64,000 bases of DNA from Gammaproteobacteria bacterium. Its GTDB lineage: Bacteria > Pseudomonadota > Gammaproteobacteria > Pseudomonadales > Azotimanducaceae_A. The position numbers were made by a program, and so were the translations under genes. Positions 43,364 to 53,132 of the stretch are shown here, in pieces; position 1 is the first letter of the stretch; every line of letters starts with the position of its first letter. The stretch is from positions 169,166 to 233,165 of the forward strand of contig DUAT01000041.1 in NCBI GenBank assembly GCA_012960755.1, in the 5' to 3' direction. The notes below the pieces were generated by a model. That model had not been told where the DNA came from, ran no database searches, and saw nothing but the letters and a program-made list of their open reading frames with translations.

Positions 43364-44223
43364 TGGATTGGAAAAGCCTTGCCGTTCGAACCGACTCGGG
43401 ACACCTACGAGGTTTGGAAGATTTGTTTTGGAGGACTGGGGCTGTTTCGGTGACACTGGTAGACGCACAAGACAATCCTATTTTTGAACCTGGGCCCGGT
43501 GAGATCCCGGTCTGGGATAAGGTGACAGCAACTGGCCTGTACGAAGAAAAAATCGATGTTGAGGTGATTCGCCAGTCGATGAAGGAGGCAGGGTTTGAAC
43601 TGCTCTACGTTGAGTCACTGGGGGATCGTGTCTGGGAAAGAGAATGGCTTACTCGATTTAAACCGATGCAATTCGGACAACGCCTCTGGGTTTGCCCTAC
43701 CGGCCACAAAGTAAGCGAGTCGGGTGCGGTTGTCATGGGCCTCGACCCTGGGCTTGCATTCGGGACCGGCACTCATGCGACGACGAAGATGTGCCTGGAA
43801 TGGTTGGACAGGTCGATTAAACCCGGGATGAAAGTGGTGGATTTCGGCTCGGGGTCCGGAATTCTGGGCATCGCTAGCTTGTTGTTGGGCGCCAGTTCTG
43901 TTGTTGCCGTGGACAATGATCCCCAGGCGCTTGTCGCGTCCCGGGACAATGCGAAGAGGAACGCCGTAGATAGCCGGTTACAAGTCTGTTTACCGTCGGA
44001 CATCAAGCCTGAGAAGTTTGATGTCGTGGTTGCCAACATTCTTGCACAACCCCTGATCGACCTGGCCGGGCAACTGATTGATATGATGAAACCGCAAGCA
44101 AATCTTCTCTTGTCAGGTATTATGGAGTCTCAATCGAACTCGGTAAAACAAGCCTATCCTTTGCAATTCGTGGGTGAGGAGATTGATGATGGCTGGGTGT
44201 GTTTGCACGCGAGAAAAAACTAA
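43363..44223 (+). CDS. prmA: Ribosomal protein L11 methyltransferase
   Basis: 286 residues. EREWLTRFKPMQFGQRLWVC is the N-terminal substrate part, followed by LDPGLAFGTGTHATTKMCLE, KVVDFGSGSGILGIASLLLG (SAM motif I) and FDVVVANILAQPLIDLAGQL (N-I-L-A). The enzyme trimethylates L11. It is coupled to accC by overlap and to the zinc-ribbon gene by the TAATG junction. Confidence 0.94.
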   Translation: MDWKSLAVRTDSGHLRGLEDLFWRTGAVSVTLVDAQDNPIFEPGPGEIPVWDKVTATGLYEEKIDVEVIRQSMKEAGFELLYVESLGDRVWEREWLTRFKPMQFGQRLWVCPTGHKVSESGAVVMGLDPGLAFGTGTHATTKMCLEWLDRSIKPGMKVVDFGSGSGILGIASLLLGASSVVAVDNDPQALVASRDNAKRNAVDSRLQVCLPSDIKPEKFDVVVANILAQPLIDLAGQLIDMMKPQANLLLSGIMESQSNSVKQAYPLQFVGEEIDDGWVCLHARKN

Positions 44224-45380
44224 TGGCAGAAGCTGAACATTTTACCCGCTGCCCGAACTGCGACACGACTTTCAAGGTGACCGACGTCCAGTTAGGAGCA
44301 GCCAATGGCGTAGTACGATGCGGTGCTTGTTTACAGGTCTTTCGTGCCAATGAGAGTAACTCCGATCGTGCTCCGGAAATTAAGAACACCGACCCTGTTG
44401 ATTTCCAGCAGGAATTAGAAGACTTCCAGCGCTACGAAGAAAACAGCATCTTTGCGGTAAACAGTTCGCAAGCGGCAGACAAGGAAACAGAAGACGCCAC
44501 CGGTACAGGTACGATAGATGGCAATGATGAGTCCTTACGGGGAGGCAGAGGGTTTAGTGAACCTGAGGGCTCTTCACAAAAACAGGCTGAGGGCTCTTCA
44601 CAAGAGCAAGCTGAGGGCTCTTCACAAAAACAGGCTGAGGGCTCTTCACAAGAGCAGGCTGAGGGCTCTTCACAAGAGCAGGCTGAGGGCTCTTTACAGG
44701 AGCAGGCTGAAGGCTCTTTACAGGAGCAGGCTGAGGGCTCTTTACAGGAGCAGGCTGAGGGCTCTTTACAGGAGCAGGCTGAGGGCTCTTTACAAGAGCA
44801 GATTGGGGACGAAGTACGGAGTTCACCTATCGAAGGGTTTGATGGGGAGATTGTCGTGGGGGAGGATAACCTGACAATTGTCGGGGAATATGCTCCGTTA
44901 ATACGAAGGCGCACCTTGCTTTGGACGAGTCTTGCGACAGTCGCAATGTTGATCCTGGTGTTTCAATTTGCCTGGTCCAACAGAGATAACCTGTCGCAAA
45001 ACACGAGTCTTAGACCCTATTATAAAAAAGCATTCAATCTGTTGGATCGTGAGCCGACAGCGTTCCATGATCCGGACTCTTTGTCGGCGACGAATCTGGT
45101 GATTCGAACACATCCGGAGATTGAGTCTGCCTTGATCGTAGATGCCATTTTAAAAAACAGCGGCGAGTTCAAACAGCGATATCCGGAACTCAGGCTCAGG
45201 TTTACGGATATTACGGGTCGAATTGTCGCCTCCAGGGTGTTTAAGCCGTCTGAGTATGTTGGCGGTGAAGTGACCGGGAATCGTTACATTCCTTCCAATC
45301 ACGACGTCCATCTGTCAATGGAAATTGTGGACCCGGGTAATCAGGTCGTAGGTTATTCGATTACGGTCTTGTTGAACTAA
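44223..45380 (+). CDS. Zinc-ribbon DUF3426 membrane protein with long minisatellite
   Basis: About 385 residues. The N terminus has the MJ0042 zinc ribbon, TRCPNCDTTFKVTDVQL and VVRCGACLQVFRANES. A disordered acidic section with ten EGS(S/L)QxQA repeats follows. One membrane helix (LLWTSLATVAMLILVFQFAW) precedes a C-terminal DUF3426 domain (NLVIRTHPEIESALIVDAIL, YSITVLLN). The start ATG 44223 overlaps the prmA stop. The family usually lies beside prmA; role unknown. Confidence 0.88.
   Translation: MAEAEHFTRCPNCDTTFKVTDVQLGAANGVVRCGACLQVFRANESNSDRAPEIKNTDPVDFQQELEDFQRYEENSIFAVNSSQAADKETEDATGTGTIDGNDESLRGGRGFSEPEGSSQKQAEGSSQEQAEGSSQKQAEGSSQEQAEGSSQEQAEGSLQEQAEGSLQEQAEGSLQEQAEGSLQEQAEGSLQEQIGDEVRSSPIEGFDGEIVVGEDNLTIVGEYAPLIRRRTLLWTSLATVAMLILVFQFAWSNRDNLSQNTSLRPYYKKAFNLLDREPTAFHDPDSLSATNLVIRTHPEIESALIVDAILKNSGEFKQRYPELRLRFTDITGRIVASRVFKPSEYVGGEVTGNRYIPSNHDVHLSMEIVDPGNQVVGYSITVLLN
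44565..44804 (+). repeat. 24-bp tandem repeat, ten copies, inside the DUF3426 gene
   Basis: Ten in-frame 24-bp units encode EGSSQKQA, EGSSQEQA or EGSLQEQA. The invariant core is GAGGGCTCTT followed by a Gln-rich part ending in GGCT. The reverse strand reads as repeated CSCKEPSA. Confidence 0.92.
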
Positions 45381-45425
45381 AGTCAGTGTTGGTATGATGA
45401 TCGACCCATTCCCCGGCAACTTCTC

Positions 45426-46448
45426 TTGAAACCTCTCTTGAAAATAGGTCCCTTTGAACACCCCAGTAATGTCGTGATCGCACCGATGGCTGGAGTAACA
45501 GATCAGCCGTTTAGAAACCTGTGTCGCAGTCAGGGAGCGTATTGGGTGGTGTCGGAAATGGTGACCAGTGACCATCGATTGTGGGATACGGTGAAATCCA
45601 GCCACCGGCTGAGATTTCAGACTGAGTCAGAACCGCGCTGGATACAGATTGCCGGTGGTGATCCTCGAATACTGGCCGAGGCAGCCAGGCTGAACGTGGA
45701 GCGTGGTGCCCAGATTATTGATATCAATATGGGCTGTCCTGCAAAAAAAGTCTGCAACAAAATGGCTGGATCTGCCCTGATGCGGGACGAACAACTGGTA
45801 GGTAGAATTCTCGAGAGCGTGGTCAATGCGGTGGATGTTCCTGTCACACTGAAGATAAGGCTGGGCTGGTCGCTGCAGGAAAAGAACGCCCAGGTTATTG
45901 CACGCATGGCGGAATCAACCGGAGTGCAACTATTAACCGTTCACGGTCGATCCAGGGCTTGCAGATTTACCGGGCAGGTCGACTATGAGGCAATTGGAGA
46001 GATTGTTCAGTCGGTCTCCATACCGGTCATTGCCAATGGGGATATCGACTCGGAAACAAAAGCAGCCGATGTTCTTAGCCAGACAGGAGCCGCAGCGGTC
46101 ATGGTCGGTCGTGCAGCCCAGGGGCGTCCCTGGCTGGTTGCGCAGATTGACCACTACCTTAAAACGGGAAAACTGAAAAAAAGCCCGGGTTTGTGTGAGG
46201 TAAAAACCATCCTCATCTCACATATTAAGAACCTCGCGGAGTTTTATGGTGAGGTAATGGGACCTCGTATCGCGAGAAAGCACGTCGGCTGGTACTTTAG
46301 AGGAATTTCCAAAGACTATGCTGCCAAAGATTATGTTGAAAGTAGCTTTCTTCGAGAATTCAATGGCTTGAGTCATAGCCAGGAACAGATCCAGGCAATT
46401 GAAAACGCACTTATGAGGATCAATGAACGCACGGGACAAGCAGCCTGA
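45426..46448 (+). CDS. dusB: tRNA-dihydrouridine synthase B
   Basis: 340 residues. VVIAPMAGVTDQPFRNLCRS, QIIDINMGCPAKKVCNKMAG and TVHGRSRACRFTGQVDYEAI are FMN and tRNA-binding blocks. Cys of MGCPAKKV is the catalytic acid. The product makes dihydrouridine in tRNA. The start is TTG 45426 or 45438, lying in a 12-bp duplication of CTCTTGAAA. It is followed by fis, the classic dusB-fis operon. Confidence 0.92.
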   Translation: MKPLLKIGPFEHPSNVVIAPMAGVTDQPFRNLCRSQGAYWVVSEMVTSDHRLWDTVKSSHRLRFQTESEPRWIQIAGGDPRILAEAARLNVERGAQIIDINMGCPAKKVCNKMAGSALMRDEQLVGRILESVVNAVDVPVTLKIRLGWSLQEKNAQVIARMAESTGVQLLTVHGRSRACRFTGQVDYEAIGEIVQSVSIPVIANGDIDSETKAADVLSQTGAAAVMVGRAAQGRPWLVAQIDHYLKTGKLKKSPGLCEVKTILISHIKNLAEFYGEVMGPRIARKHVGWYFRGISKDYAAKDYVESSFLREFNGLSHSQEQIQAIENALMRINERTGQAA

Positions 46449-46464
46449 AGCTGGAGAATAGACC

Positions 46465-46758
46465 ATGACCGGATTCATTCAAACATCAAATGTTCGAGAA
46501 TTTACTCGTGAAACCATACCTGAACCCCACCTGCCAACACTGGGAGAGTCTGTCGAATTTGCTGTGAAGGGCTACGTGAACACCATGGATGATCAACAGG
46601 TAACGGATCTTTATGAGTTGGTGTTATCTGAAGTGGAAATTCCGCTGCTTAACTGTGTCCTGAAGATGACCGAAAACAACCAGAGTCAAACAGCTTTAAT
46701 ATTAGGATTAAATCGCGGCACGCTGCGTAAGAAATTGAAAAAGTACGGAATGCTTTAG
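46465..46758 (+). CDS. fis: Fis nucleoid protein
   Basis: 97 residues, the expected Fis length. The C-terminal helix-turn-helix is intact (LPLLNCVLKMTENNQSQTAL-like region: EIPLLNCVLKMTENNQSQTA, then LILGLNRGTLRKKLKKYGML), with the ALILGLNRGTLRKKL recognition helix. It bends DNA and activates rRNA and growth-phase promoters. It follows dusB in the same operon. Start ATG 46465 sits 16 bases after dusB. Confidence 0.93.
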   Translation: MTGFIQTSNVREFTRETIPEPHLPTLGESVEFAVKGYVNTMDDQQVTDLYELVLSEVEIPLLNCVLKMTENNQSQTALILGLNRGTLRKKLKKYGML

Positions 46759-46850
46759 CAGGTTTTGCCTTGCATCTAACGGGAACTTTTTCTCACACTT
46801 GCTAGTCGTTCCTTTTGCTCGTTCGGGCGTGTAAACTTCCCACACAATTT

Positions 46851-46879
46851 GAGGACGGTATTTGCCGTCCTTTTCTTTT
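46851..46879 (+). terminator. Rho-independent terminator after fis
   Basis: GGACGG at 46853-46858 pairs with CCGTCC at 46865-46870 across a six-base loop, followed by TTTTCTTTT. It separates fis from purH. A role in purH regulation cannot be excluded. Confidence 0.8.
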
Positions 46880-46942
46880 CCACTGCGGAAAGTGTTCTCA
46901 GACTGGACCGGGACTATTCCCACGCAGCCAATGGATATGCCC

Positions 46943-48529
46943 ATGCAGAATTTCAAGATCAAGACTGCGCTGATTAGCGTTTCAGACAAAACAGGGCTGG
47001 AGGTTCTTACCCGGGAGTTGATGAAGTCAGAGGTTCAGATTCTATCAACCGGTGGAACGTATAAATTGTTGAACAATCTGGGTGCCGATGTTCGTGAAGT
47101 TTCGGCATATACCGGTTTTCCGGAAATGATGGACGGGCGGGTTAAAACCTTGCATCCAAAAATTCATGGTGGGTTGCTGGGAAGAAGGAATGCTGATGGA
47201 ACCGGAATTGATGTTGAGGTGATGGATGAACACGGGATTTCTGCGGTAGATCTGGTTGTAGTTAACCTTTACCCGTTCGAAAATACAGTGGCAGATCCAA
47301 AAAGTAGCTTCACCGATGCGATTGAAAATATCGATATCGGTGGCCCGGCCATGGTTCGATCAGCTGCCAAAAATTTTGCCAGTGTCACGGTGCTGGTTGA
47401 TGTCAATGACTACCTGGAAGTGATACAAGAGATGAAAGCGCTGTCCGGGTGGATCTCTTACCAGACGCGTTTTCGATTAGCGGTGAAAGCGTTTGAACAT
47501 GTTGCCCGCTATGATGCAGCGATTGCAAACTATCTCGGTGCGATTGATCTTGAAACCGGTCATCGTTCGGCATTCCCAAATACCATCACGCGACAATACG
47601 TTAAAAAACAATCAATGCGCTATGGCGAAAATCCTCATCAAGGTGCAGCATTTTATGTAGAGGAAAATAGTGCTGCTGGTGTGGGTACCGCAACCCAGAG
47701 TCAGGGTAAAGAGCTGTCCTTTAACAATGTAGCTGATACTGATGCAGCATTGGAATGCGTCCAGGCATTTTCAGAACCGGCCTGTGTCATCGTCAAACAT
47801 GCAAATCCCTGTGGCGTTGCAGTTGCCAGTGGCCCGCTGCAAGCCTACAAACTGGCATTCGAATCCGATACGACCTCGGCCTTCGGCGGCATCATTGCGT
47901 TTAACCGTGGTATTACCGCAGACGTTGCTGAAGAAATCATCGGTAAGCAATTTGCAGAGGTTGTTATTGCGCCTCAAATAGACGACGAAGCAAAACAGGT
48001 ATTCACCAGGCGCAAGAATGTTCGAATTTTAGAATGCGCTAATCAGGCTCACGACAGAATCGGTGAGCAAAGTTATAAACACGTGCGGGGTGGTTTACTG
48101 GTCCAGGACACCGACCTTGTGTTGTTGGACGATGAATCGTTGAAAGTCGTGAGCGACCGGCAACCAACAACTGAAGAAAGGCGTGACCTGCTATTTGCCT
48201 GGACTGTGGCGAACTACGTGAAATCCAATGCGATTGTGTACGCTAAAAATGAACGTACAATTGGCGTCGGTGCTGGCCAGATGAGCCGGGTCTATAGTGC
48301 AATAATCGCGGGTATCAAGGCGGCAGATGAGAATCTTGAGGTTAAAGGTTCTGTAATGGCTTCGGATGCGTTTTTCCCTTTTAGAGATGGTATTGACGCT
48401 GCGGCGAAAGCCGGAATTGTTGCCGTGATACAGCCCGGGGGATCGGTGCGGGACGAAGAGGTGATACAGGCTGCAAATGAAGCTGGTATGGCGATGATGT
48501 TTACGGGTATGCGGCACTTTCGTCATTAG
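46943..48529 (+). CDS. purH: Bifunctional AICAR formyltransferase/IMP cyclohydrolase
   Basis: 528 residues from ATG 46943; ATGs at 46931 and 46937 are also possible. It starts [20 protein letters not shown] and has the cyclohydrolase block [40 protein letters not shown] and [14 protein letters not shown] are the formyltransferase site with the catalytic Lys-His. It makes IMP from AICAR. It precedes purD by 101 bp in the same direction. Confidence 0.95.
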   Translation: MQNFKIKTALISVSDKTGLEVLTRELMKSEVQILSTGGTYKLLNNLGADVREVSAYTGFPEMMDGRVKTLHPKIHGGLLGRRNADGTGIDVEVMDEHGISAVDLVVVNLYPFENTVADPKSSFTDAIENIDIGGPAMVRSAAKNFASVTVLVDVNDYLEVIQEMKALSGWISYQTRFRLAVKAFEHVARYDAAIANYLGAIDLETGHRSAFPNTITRQYVKKQSMRYGENPHQGAAFYVEENSAAGVGTATQSQGKELSFNNVADTDAALECVQAFSEPACVIVKHANPCGVAVASGPLQAYKLAFESDTTSAFGGIIAFNRGITADVAEEIIGKQFAEVVIAPQIDDEAKQVFTRRKNVRILECANQAHDRIGEQSYKHVRGGLLVQDTDLVLLDDESLKVVSDRQPTTEERRDLLFAWTVANYVKSNAIVYAKNERTIGVGAGQMSRVYSAIIAGIKAADENLEVKGSVMASDAFFPFRDGIDAAAKAGIVAVIQPGGSVRDEEVIQAANEAGMAMMFTGMRHFRH

Positions 48530-48630
48530 TTTATGAATGAAGCGCGTCGCTATTTGTAATAAGAAGCGTCGCTTTTCAACAAATAAAGGCGCGACTTTTT
48601 TAAAGGCGAGAGTAACGAAAGGCAAACAAA

Positions 48631-49920
48631 ATGAAGATTCTTGTAACAGGTTCGGGTGGGCGTGAACATGGTTTGGCATGGCGAGCCGCCCAGTCTCCGA
48701 TGGTTTCCCAGGTCTTCGTAGCACCCGGAAATGCCGGGACGGCGAATGATGGAAAACTGTCCAACGTTGCGATTGACGTCATGGACATTGGTGCCCAGAT
48801 TGCCTTTGCTGTCAAAGAAAATGTCCATTTGACCATTATCGGCCCTGAAGCACCGCTGGTTGAAGGTGCGGTCGATCAATTCAGGATGGCGGGTCTACGT
48901 TGTTTTGGCCCCACCGCCAAATGCGCACAGTTGGAAGGCTCGAAGAGTTTCACCAAGGACTTTCTGGCTCGATACAACATTCCGACGGCAGCTTACGGGA
49001 GTTTTGACAAAGTCAAGGATGCCGTCGCTTATGCGCGCAAGATGGCCTGCCCGATGGTGGTCAAGGCAGATGGCCTGGCTGCAGGTAAAGGTGTCATTAT
49101 TGCCCAGGATCATGATGAGGCGATTGGGGCAATCCGGGACATGATGCAGGGCAATGCTTTTGGCCGTGCCGGTGCCAGGGTGGTGGTTGAAGAGTTTCTC
49201 GAGGGAGAAGAAGCAAGTTTTATCGTGATTGCAGATGGCGATCATGCAATTCCGTTTGCATCGTCCCAGGACCATAAAGCCGCCTATGATGGTGATAAGG
49301 GACCCAACACCGGTGGTATGGGGGCCTATTCACCTGCGCCTGTGGTTACTCCAGCAGTTTACGAAAAAATAATGTCCGAAGTGATCAAACCTACCATTGC
49401 CGGTATGAAGGAGGACGGAAATGCCTACAGCGGATTTCTGTACGCAGGATTGATGATAGACAGCATTGGAAATCCCAGAGTTATTGAGTTTAATTGCCGA
49501 TTTGGGGATCCCGAAACCCAACCAGTTTTAATAAGAATGCAATCAGATCTTGTTCAATTATGTGATGATGCCATTGATGGCAAACTTGCAGGGCAAGAGA
49601 TAGCATTCGATTCTCGCACTGCACTAACGGTTGTCATGGCTGCGGGGGGCTACCCGCTGGATTACCACAAAGGTGATGAAATCACGGATATCCCATTGGA
49701 TACCGCTGATACAAAAACGTTTCATGCGGGGACTTCCCTGGTTAACGGCAGAATTTTAACCAATGGTGGACGCGTGTTGGGTGTTACCGCTTTGGGTAAC
49801 AATGTTAAAGAGGCGCAAGAACGTGCCTACCAGATCGTAAGAAAAATCTCATACAATAATCCGCACTACAGAACGGATATTGGTTACCGGGCTCTTGAAC
49901 GTGAAACCGGCCATAAATAA
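48631..49920 (+). CDS. purD: Phosphoribosylamine-glycine ligase
   Basis: 429 residues. MKILVTGSGGREHGLAWRAA is the family start, followed by the ATP-grasp core AGKGVIIAQDHDEAIGAI, SSQDHKAAYDGDKGPNTGGM and VIEFNCRFGDPETQPVL. It makes glycinamide ribonucleotide in purine synthesis. The 100-bp gap from purH has a weak GTCGC/GCGAC stem with a T-run that may act as an attenuator or terminator. Confidence 0.95.
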   Translation: MKILVTGSGGREHGLAWRAAQSPMVSQVFVAPGNAGTANDGKLSNVAIDVMDIGAQIAFAVKENVHLTIIGPEAPLVEGAVDQFRMAGLRCFGPTAKCAQLEGSKSFTKDFLARYNIPTAAYGSFDKVKDAVAYARKMACPMVVKADGLAAGKGVIIAQDHDEAIGAIRDMMQGNAFGRAGARVVVEEFLEGEEASFIVIADGDHAIPFASSQDHKAAYDGDKGPNTGGMGAYSPAPVVTPAVYEKIMSEVIKPTIAGMKEDGNAYSGFLYAGLMIDSIGNPRVIEFNCRFGDPETQPVLIRMQSDLVQLCDDAIDGKLAGQEIAFDSRTALTVVMAAGGYPLDYHKGDEITDIPLDTADTKTFHAGTSLVNGRILTNGGRVLGVTALGNNVKEAQERAYQIVRKISYNNPHYRTDIGYRALERETGHK

Positions 49921-49960
49921 TTATATTCAGGCACGCAGCAACAAAAAAAAGAGAAAACAG

Positions 49961-51172
49961 ATGGCAATAGAAGTAACAGAAACTGGTCTTGATTTCACCG
50001 AGCTCCATGAGCGTATGCAGTGGTATGTCGACGAAGAGATTATTCCCTGCTGTAACACATTGATAATGCAAGGTACGGACGTCGTTGACGTAAAAACCTA
50101 TGGGCCCCTGGATCACGAAACAAATCGTCCCTTGCCTGAGAATGCCATATTCAGGATGCATTCGAGCACCAAGCTTGCGACGTCAATTGCGGCCATGATG
50201 TTGTTTGACGAAGGTAAGTTTCAACTGGATGATCCTCTAGAAAATTACCTTCCTGAATTTTCTGATATGAGAGTACTGAAGGCAGATGCAGACAATATTG
50301 ATGACGTTGAACCTGTGCACGACGCTATTCGAATTAACCAGATCCTGAGCCACTCGGCGGGGCTTTCCTATGGTTTTATTGAACCTGAATCGATTATTGA
50401 TAAGGCTTATATCGCCTCCGGTGTCAATCCTTTGGCTGTCCCAGGCGGAACGACACTGGAGAGCCTGTGTCAGGGAGTTGCTGAACTCCCTCTGGCGTAT
50501 CAACCCGGAAGTTTCTGGAGGTACAGCCTTGGGACAGACGTGACGGCGCGCCTGGTCGAAGTACTCTCCGGGATGAGATTCGACACGTTTCTAAAAGAGC
50601 GAATATTTAACCCCTTAGGTATGGTAGATACAGACTTTCATGTGCCGAAGGAAAAACAGGACCGTTTCACCACCATGTACCTGCCAACCAATCCCCTGGA
50701 CCCAATGGCGAGTGGCTATACCAAGGCGGACGATCCCTATGAAGGAGCGAACTCACAGCCTACCACCTTCCTGTCGGGCGGCGGTGGGTTGATGTCGACC
50801 CTGGGTGACTATCTCGCCTTTGTTCAGATGTTAGTCAATGGCGGGGAATGGCGTGGGCACCGATTGGTGAAAACTGAAACCCTCGATTTAATGCGAACCA
50901 ACCAGTTGGCAAAAGGCGTTGGTGTAAATTTTCCATTTTGGGAAATTCCCGCAACCAGGTTTGGCCTGGGGTTTGCCCTGAAGGAAGCACCTGCCGAAGG
51001 GGAACCTGATTCGGCTGTTGGTGAATATCACTGGGGTGGTATGGCCGGGACGCATATCTGGATGTCACCGAAAGCCAATATTGCCGGAATTTGTATGACG
51101 CAACGAATGCCTGCTTTCTGGCACCCGTTCAGCCACGATTTCAAACGATTAGCATACAAAATAGGCGGTTAG
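49961..51172 (+). CDS. Serine hydrolase of the beta-lactamase/EstB family
   Basis: 403 residues from ATG 49961. The nucleophile motif S-x-x-K is in FRMHSSTKLATSIAAMMLFD and the second motif in FWRYSLGTDVTARLVEVLSG (Y-S-L for Y-x-N). WGGMAGTHIWMSPKANIAGI near the end fits the third motif. Such proteins are class C-like esterases or peptidases; no signal peptide is visible, so it is likely cytoplasmic. Substrate unknown. It lies after purD with 40 bp between. Confidence 0.85.
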   Translation: MAIEVTETGLDFTELHERMQWYVDEEIIPCCNTLIMQGTDVVDVKTYGPLDHETNRPLPENAIFRMHSSTKLATSIAAMMLFDEGKFQLDDPLENYLPEFSDMRVLKADADNIDDVEPVHDAIRINQILSHSAGLSYGFIEPESIIDKAYIASGVNPLAVPGGTTLESLCQGVAELPLAYQPGSFWRYSLGTDVTARLVEVLSGMRFDTFLKERIFNPLGMVDTDFHVPKEKQDRFTTMYLPTNPLDPMASGYTKADDPYEGANSQPTTFLSGGGGLMSTLGDYLAFVQMLVNGGEWRGHRLVKTETLDLMRTNQLAKGVGVNFPFWEIPATRFGLGFALKEAPAEGEPDSAVGEYHWGGMAGTHIWMSPKANIAGICMTQRMPAFWHPFSHDFKRLAYKIGG

Positions 51173-51181
51173 CCCCCTGGT

Positions 51182-52273
51182 TTACTCGGCGACTCGTTCG
51201 GATTTAATCAGCGCATCCACCTGGGCTGATCGCAGGGCCTTGCCAAGCGCGGGCCCTGAATAAGCAGGCATGAGATCCCTGGCAGAAATTGCCCGGGTAA
51301 TATCGAAGTGTGTTTTCCAGTCAGCAGAAAGATCGGGAACACCCAATGCCTCGCTTACCATGGAAAAATAAGTGTTTAATCGAAGGAATCTCGCCGGACG
51401 TCTAAACGCATCAACCAGATAGAACCACTCGACGACAGTGTGGGCTTTAGTGGTGTTTGCCTGACTCCAGGTTTCATAGGTGCCGCACGACAATAGTGCC
51501 AGTTCACTGATGTGGTTGGGTATTTTCAGGCGACTCGCCAATTCCGCGATTTCTGCGGTGCTGTTGGGCCACAAGATAGCTGTAAACCTGAAGGCTTTAT
51601 CGGTGGTTCTAGCAGCAAGCGCCTGTGCTAGTTTAATCCCTTTATCAGTAATCTCTGGCCACAAATGTTCGCTAGCGCCCAGACTGTTAAGGGTTATGAA
51701 AAATCGAAGGGGTTCGTCTGTGCCAAGCGCCTTGTCTATCTCTGCGTATATCCTTTCTGCTGGGAGTTCAAGCAGATCGCCGCGGCCGATCATGGTTCGC
51801 AGCAAGATTTCAGTCGATGGGTGAATCGCAAAATCGGGGAATCTTGCCGCGAATCTTGCGACTCGAAGCACCCGCAAAGGGTCTTCTTCAAAAGCACTGG
51901 AAACATGTCGCAACACTTTCTTCTTGAGATCATAAAGTCCGTCGTACGGGTCGATGAGTCGACCATCGGTGGATTCCGCGATTGCGTTGACCGTAAGGTC
52001 GCGACGGAGCAGGTCCTCTTCCAGGCTGACATTCTCGTTGGCGTCGCAGGCAAACCCCCGGTGACCCTCACCGGTTTTTCGTTCGGTACGGGCCAGGGCG
52101 TACTCTTCTTTTGTTTCTGGGTGCAGAAAAACCGGGAAGTCCTTACCAACCCGGGTGTACCCTTCCTTAACCAGTTGCTCTTCCGTGGCACCAACAACGA
52201 CCCAATCGCGTTCAGTGATCGGCTGGTTGAGCAATTTATCGCGGACCGCGCCGCCTACCAGAAATACTTCCAT
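51182..52273 (-). CDS. cca: CCA-adding tRNA nucleotidyltransferase
   Basis: 363 residues. The head domain has FLVGGAVRDKLLNQPITERD-type sequence with the catalytic GGAVRD and ERDWVV, then RRDLTVNAIAESTDGRLIDP and RVLRVARFAARFPDFAIHP. It adds or repairs the 3' CCA of tRNA. Compared with the 410-residue E. coli enzyme it lacks the C-terminal HD phosphohydrolase domain, so it should be a type without that activity. It follows apaH by 10 bp and is convergent with the serine hydrolase gene. Confidence 0.9.
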   Translation of the reverse strand: MEVFLVGGAVRDKLLNQPITERDWVVVGATEEQLVKEGYTRVGKDFPVFLHPETKEEYALARTERKTGEGHRGFACDANENVSLEEDLLRRDLTVNAIAESTDGRLIDPYDGLYDLKKKVLRHVSSAFEEDPLRVLRVARFAARFPDFAIHPSTEILLRTMIGRGDLLELPAERIYAEIDKALGTDEPLRFFITLNSLGASEHLWPEITDKGIKLAQALAARTTDKAFRFTAILWPNSTAEIAELASRLKIPNHISELALLSCGTYETWSQANTTKAHTVVEWFYLVDAFRRPARFLRLNTYFSMVSEALGVPDLSADWKTHFDITRAISARDLMPAYSGPALGKALRSAQVDALIKSERVAE

Positions 52274-52283
52274 AAACCTATTA

Positions 52284-53132
52284 TCAACGATTTATTGCTG
52301 AAACGGAGAAAAACTGCTGGTCTTCCAGCCGGTACGCGGTAAGTTCTCTTCCCCAGACGCAACCGGTATCCAGGGCAATGATGCCCGGTTGATGGGTAAT
52401 GCCTTCAATAGCCGCCCAGTGTCCGAACAAGATCGTGTCTCTTCGCTGTTGTAACGGCTGTTGTAACTGTCCCTCTTGATCGGGCTGGTTGTCTACCAGC
52501 GGGAAAGTAAACCAGGGTGAAAAACCGTCCGGTTGAATCTCGGCCTTGTGGGTAAGTTCCATCTCACCATCGTTGGTACAGTAGCGTAAACGCGTAAGGT
52601 AATTGGTAATCACCCGAAGTCTATCCCAGCCTTCAAGCTGGTCAGACCAGGTCGATGGCTGATTACCGTACATATGGGTAAAAAAGTCGTTGTAGCGGTC
52701 GCTACCAAGCACCTGTGACACTTCTGATCCAAACTCAATCGCCTCATCGACAGTCCAGATCGGTGGGATACCGGCATGAACCATGGTACATCCCAGTGTT
52801 TCGTTGCGAACGATAAGTGGCAGATGGCGCATCCAGTCAATTATTTTTTTAAGATGAGGTGCTTGCAGCAGGTCGTCCAGGGTATCACTTCGGGTAACTG
52901 CATGATGGCCCGTTGCCACTGCCAGGAAATGCAAGTCATGGTTGCCAAGTACTACTTTGACCCGTGGCAGGGACATAACAAAATCGATGGTTTCCAGGTT
53001 CTTCGGACCGCGATTGATCAGATCGCCCACAAACCAGAGCTCATCGTGATGCTCGTCAAAATTGATTGAACGCAGCAATAACTGCAATTCGTCGAAGCAA
53101 CCCTGGATATCACCCAGTGCATACGTACTCAT
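52284..53132 (-). CDS. apaH: Symmetrical bis(5'-nucleosyl)-tetraphosphatase
   Basis: 282 residues. TYALGDIQGCFDELQLLLRS, ELWFVGDLINRGPKNLETID and VKVVLGNHDLHFLAVATGHH are the metallophosphatase motifs GDxxG, GDxxxRG and GNHD. The enzyme cleaves Ap4A to two ADP and links to stress responses. Its ATG 53132 is the last start in a chain of five overlapping mini-ORFs coming from ksgA. No Shine-Dalgarno site lies before it, so it probably relies on reinitiation. Confidence 0.95.
   Translation of the reverse strand: MSTYALGDIQGCFDELQLLLRSINFDEHHDELWFVGDLINRGPKNLETIDFVMSLPRVKVVLGNHDLHFLAVATGHHAVTRSDTLDDLLQAPHLKKIIDWMRHLPLIVRNETLGCTMVHAGIPPIWTVDEAIEFGSEVSQVLGSDRYNDFFTHMYGNQPSTWSDQLEGWDRLRVITNYLTRLRYCTNDGEMELTHKAEIQPDGFSPWFTFPLVDNQPDQEGQLQQPLQQRRDTILFGHWAAIEGITHQPGIIALDTGCVWGRELTAYRLEDQQFFSVSAINR

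Noticed and set aside
44432..44914. Reverse-strand ORFs with CSCKEPSA repeats
   Set aside because: They are mirror readings of the 24-bp minisatellite in the DUF3426 gene, with no start signal of their own.
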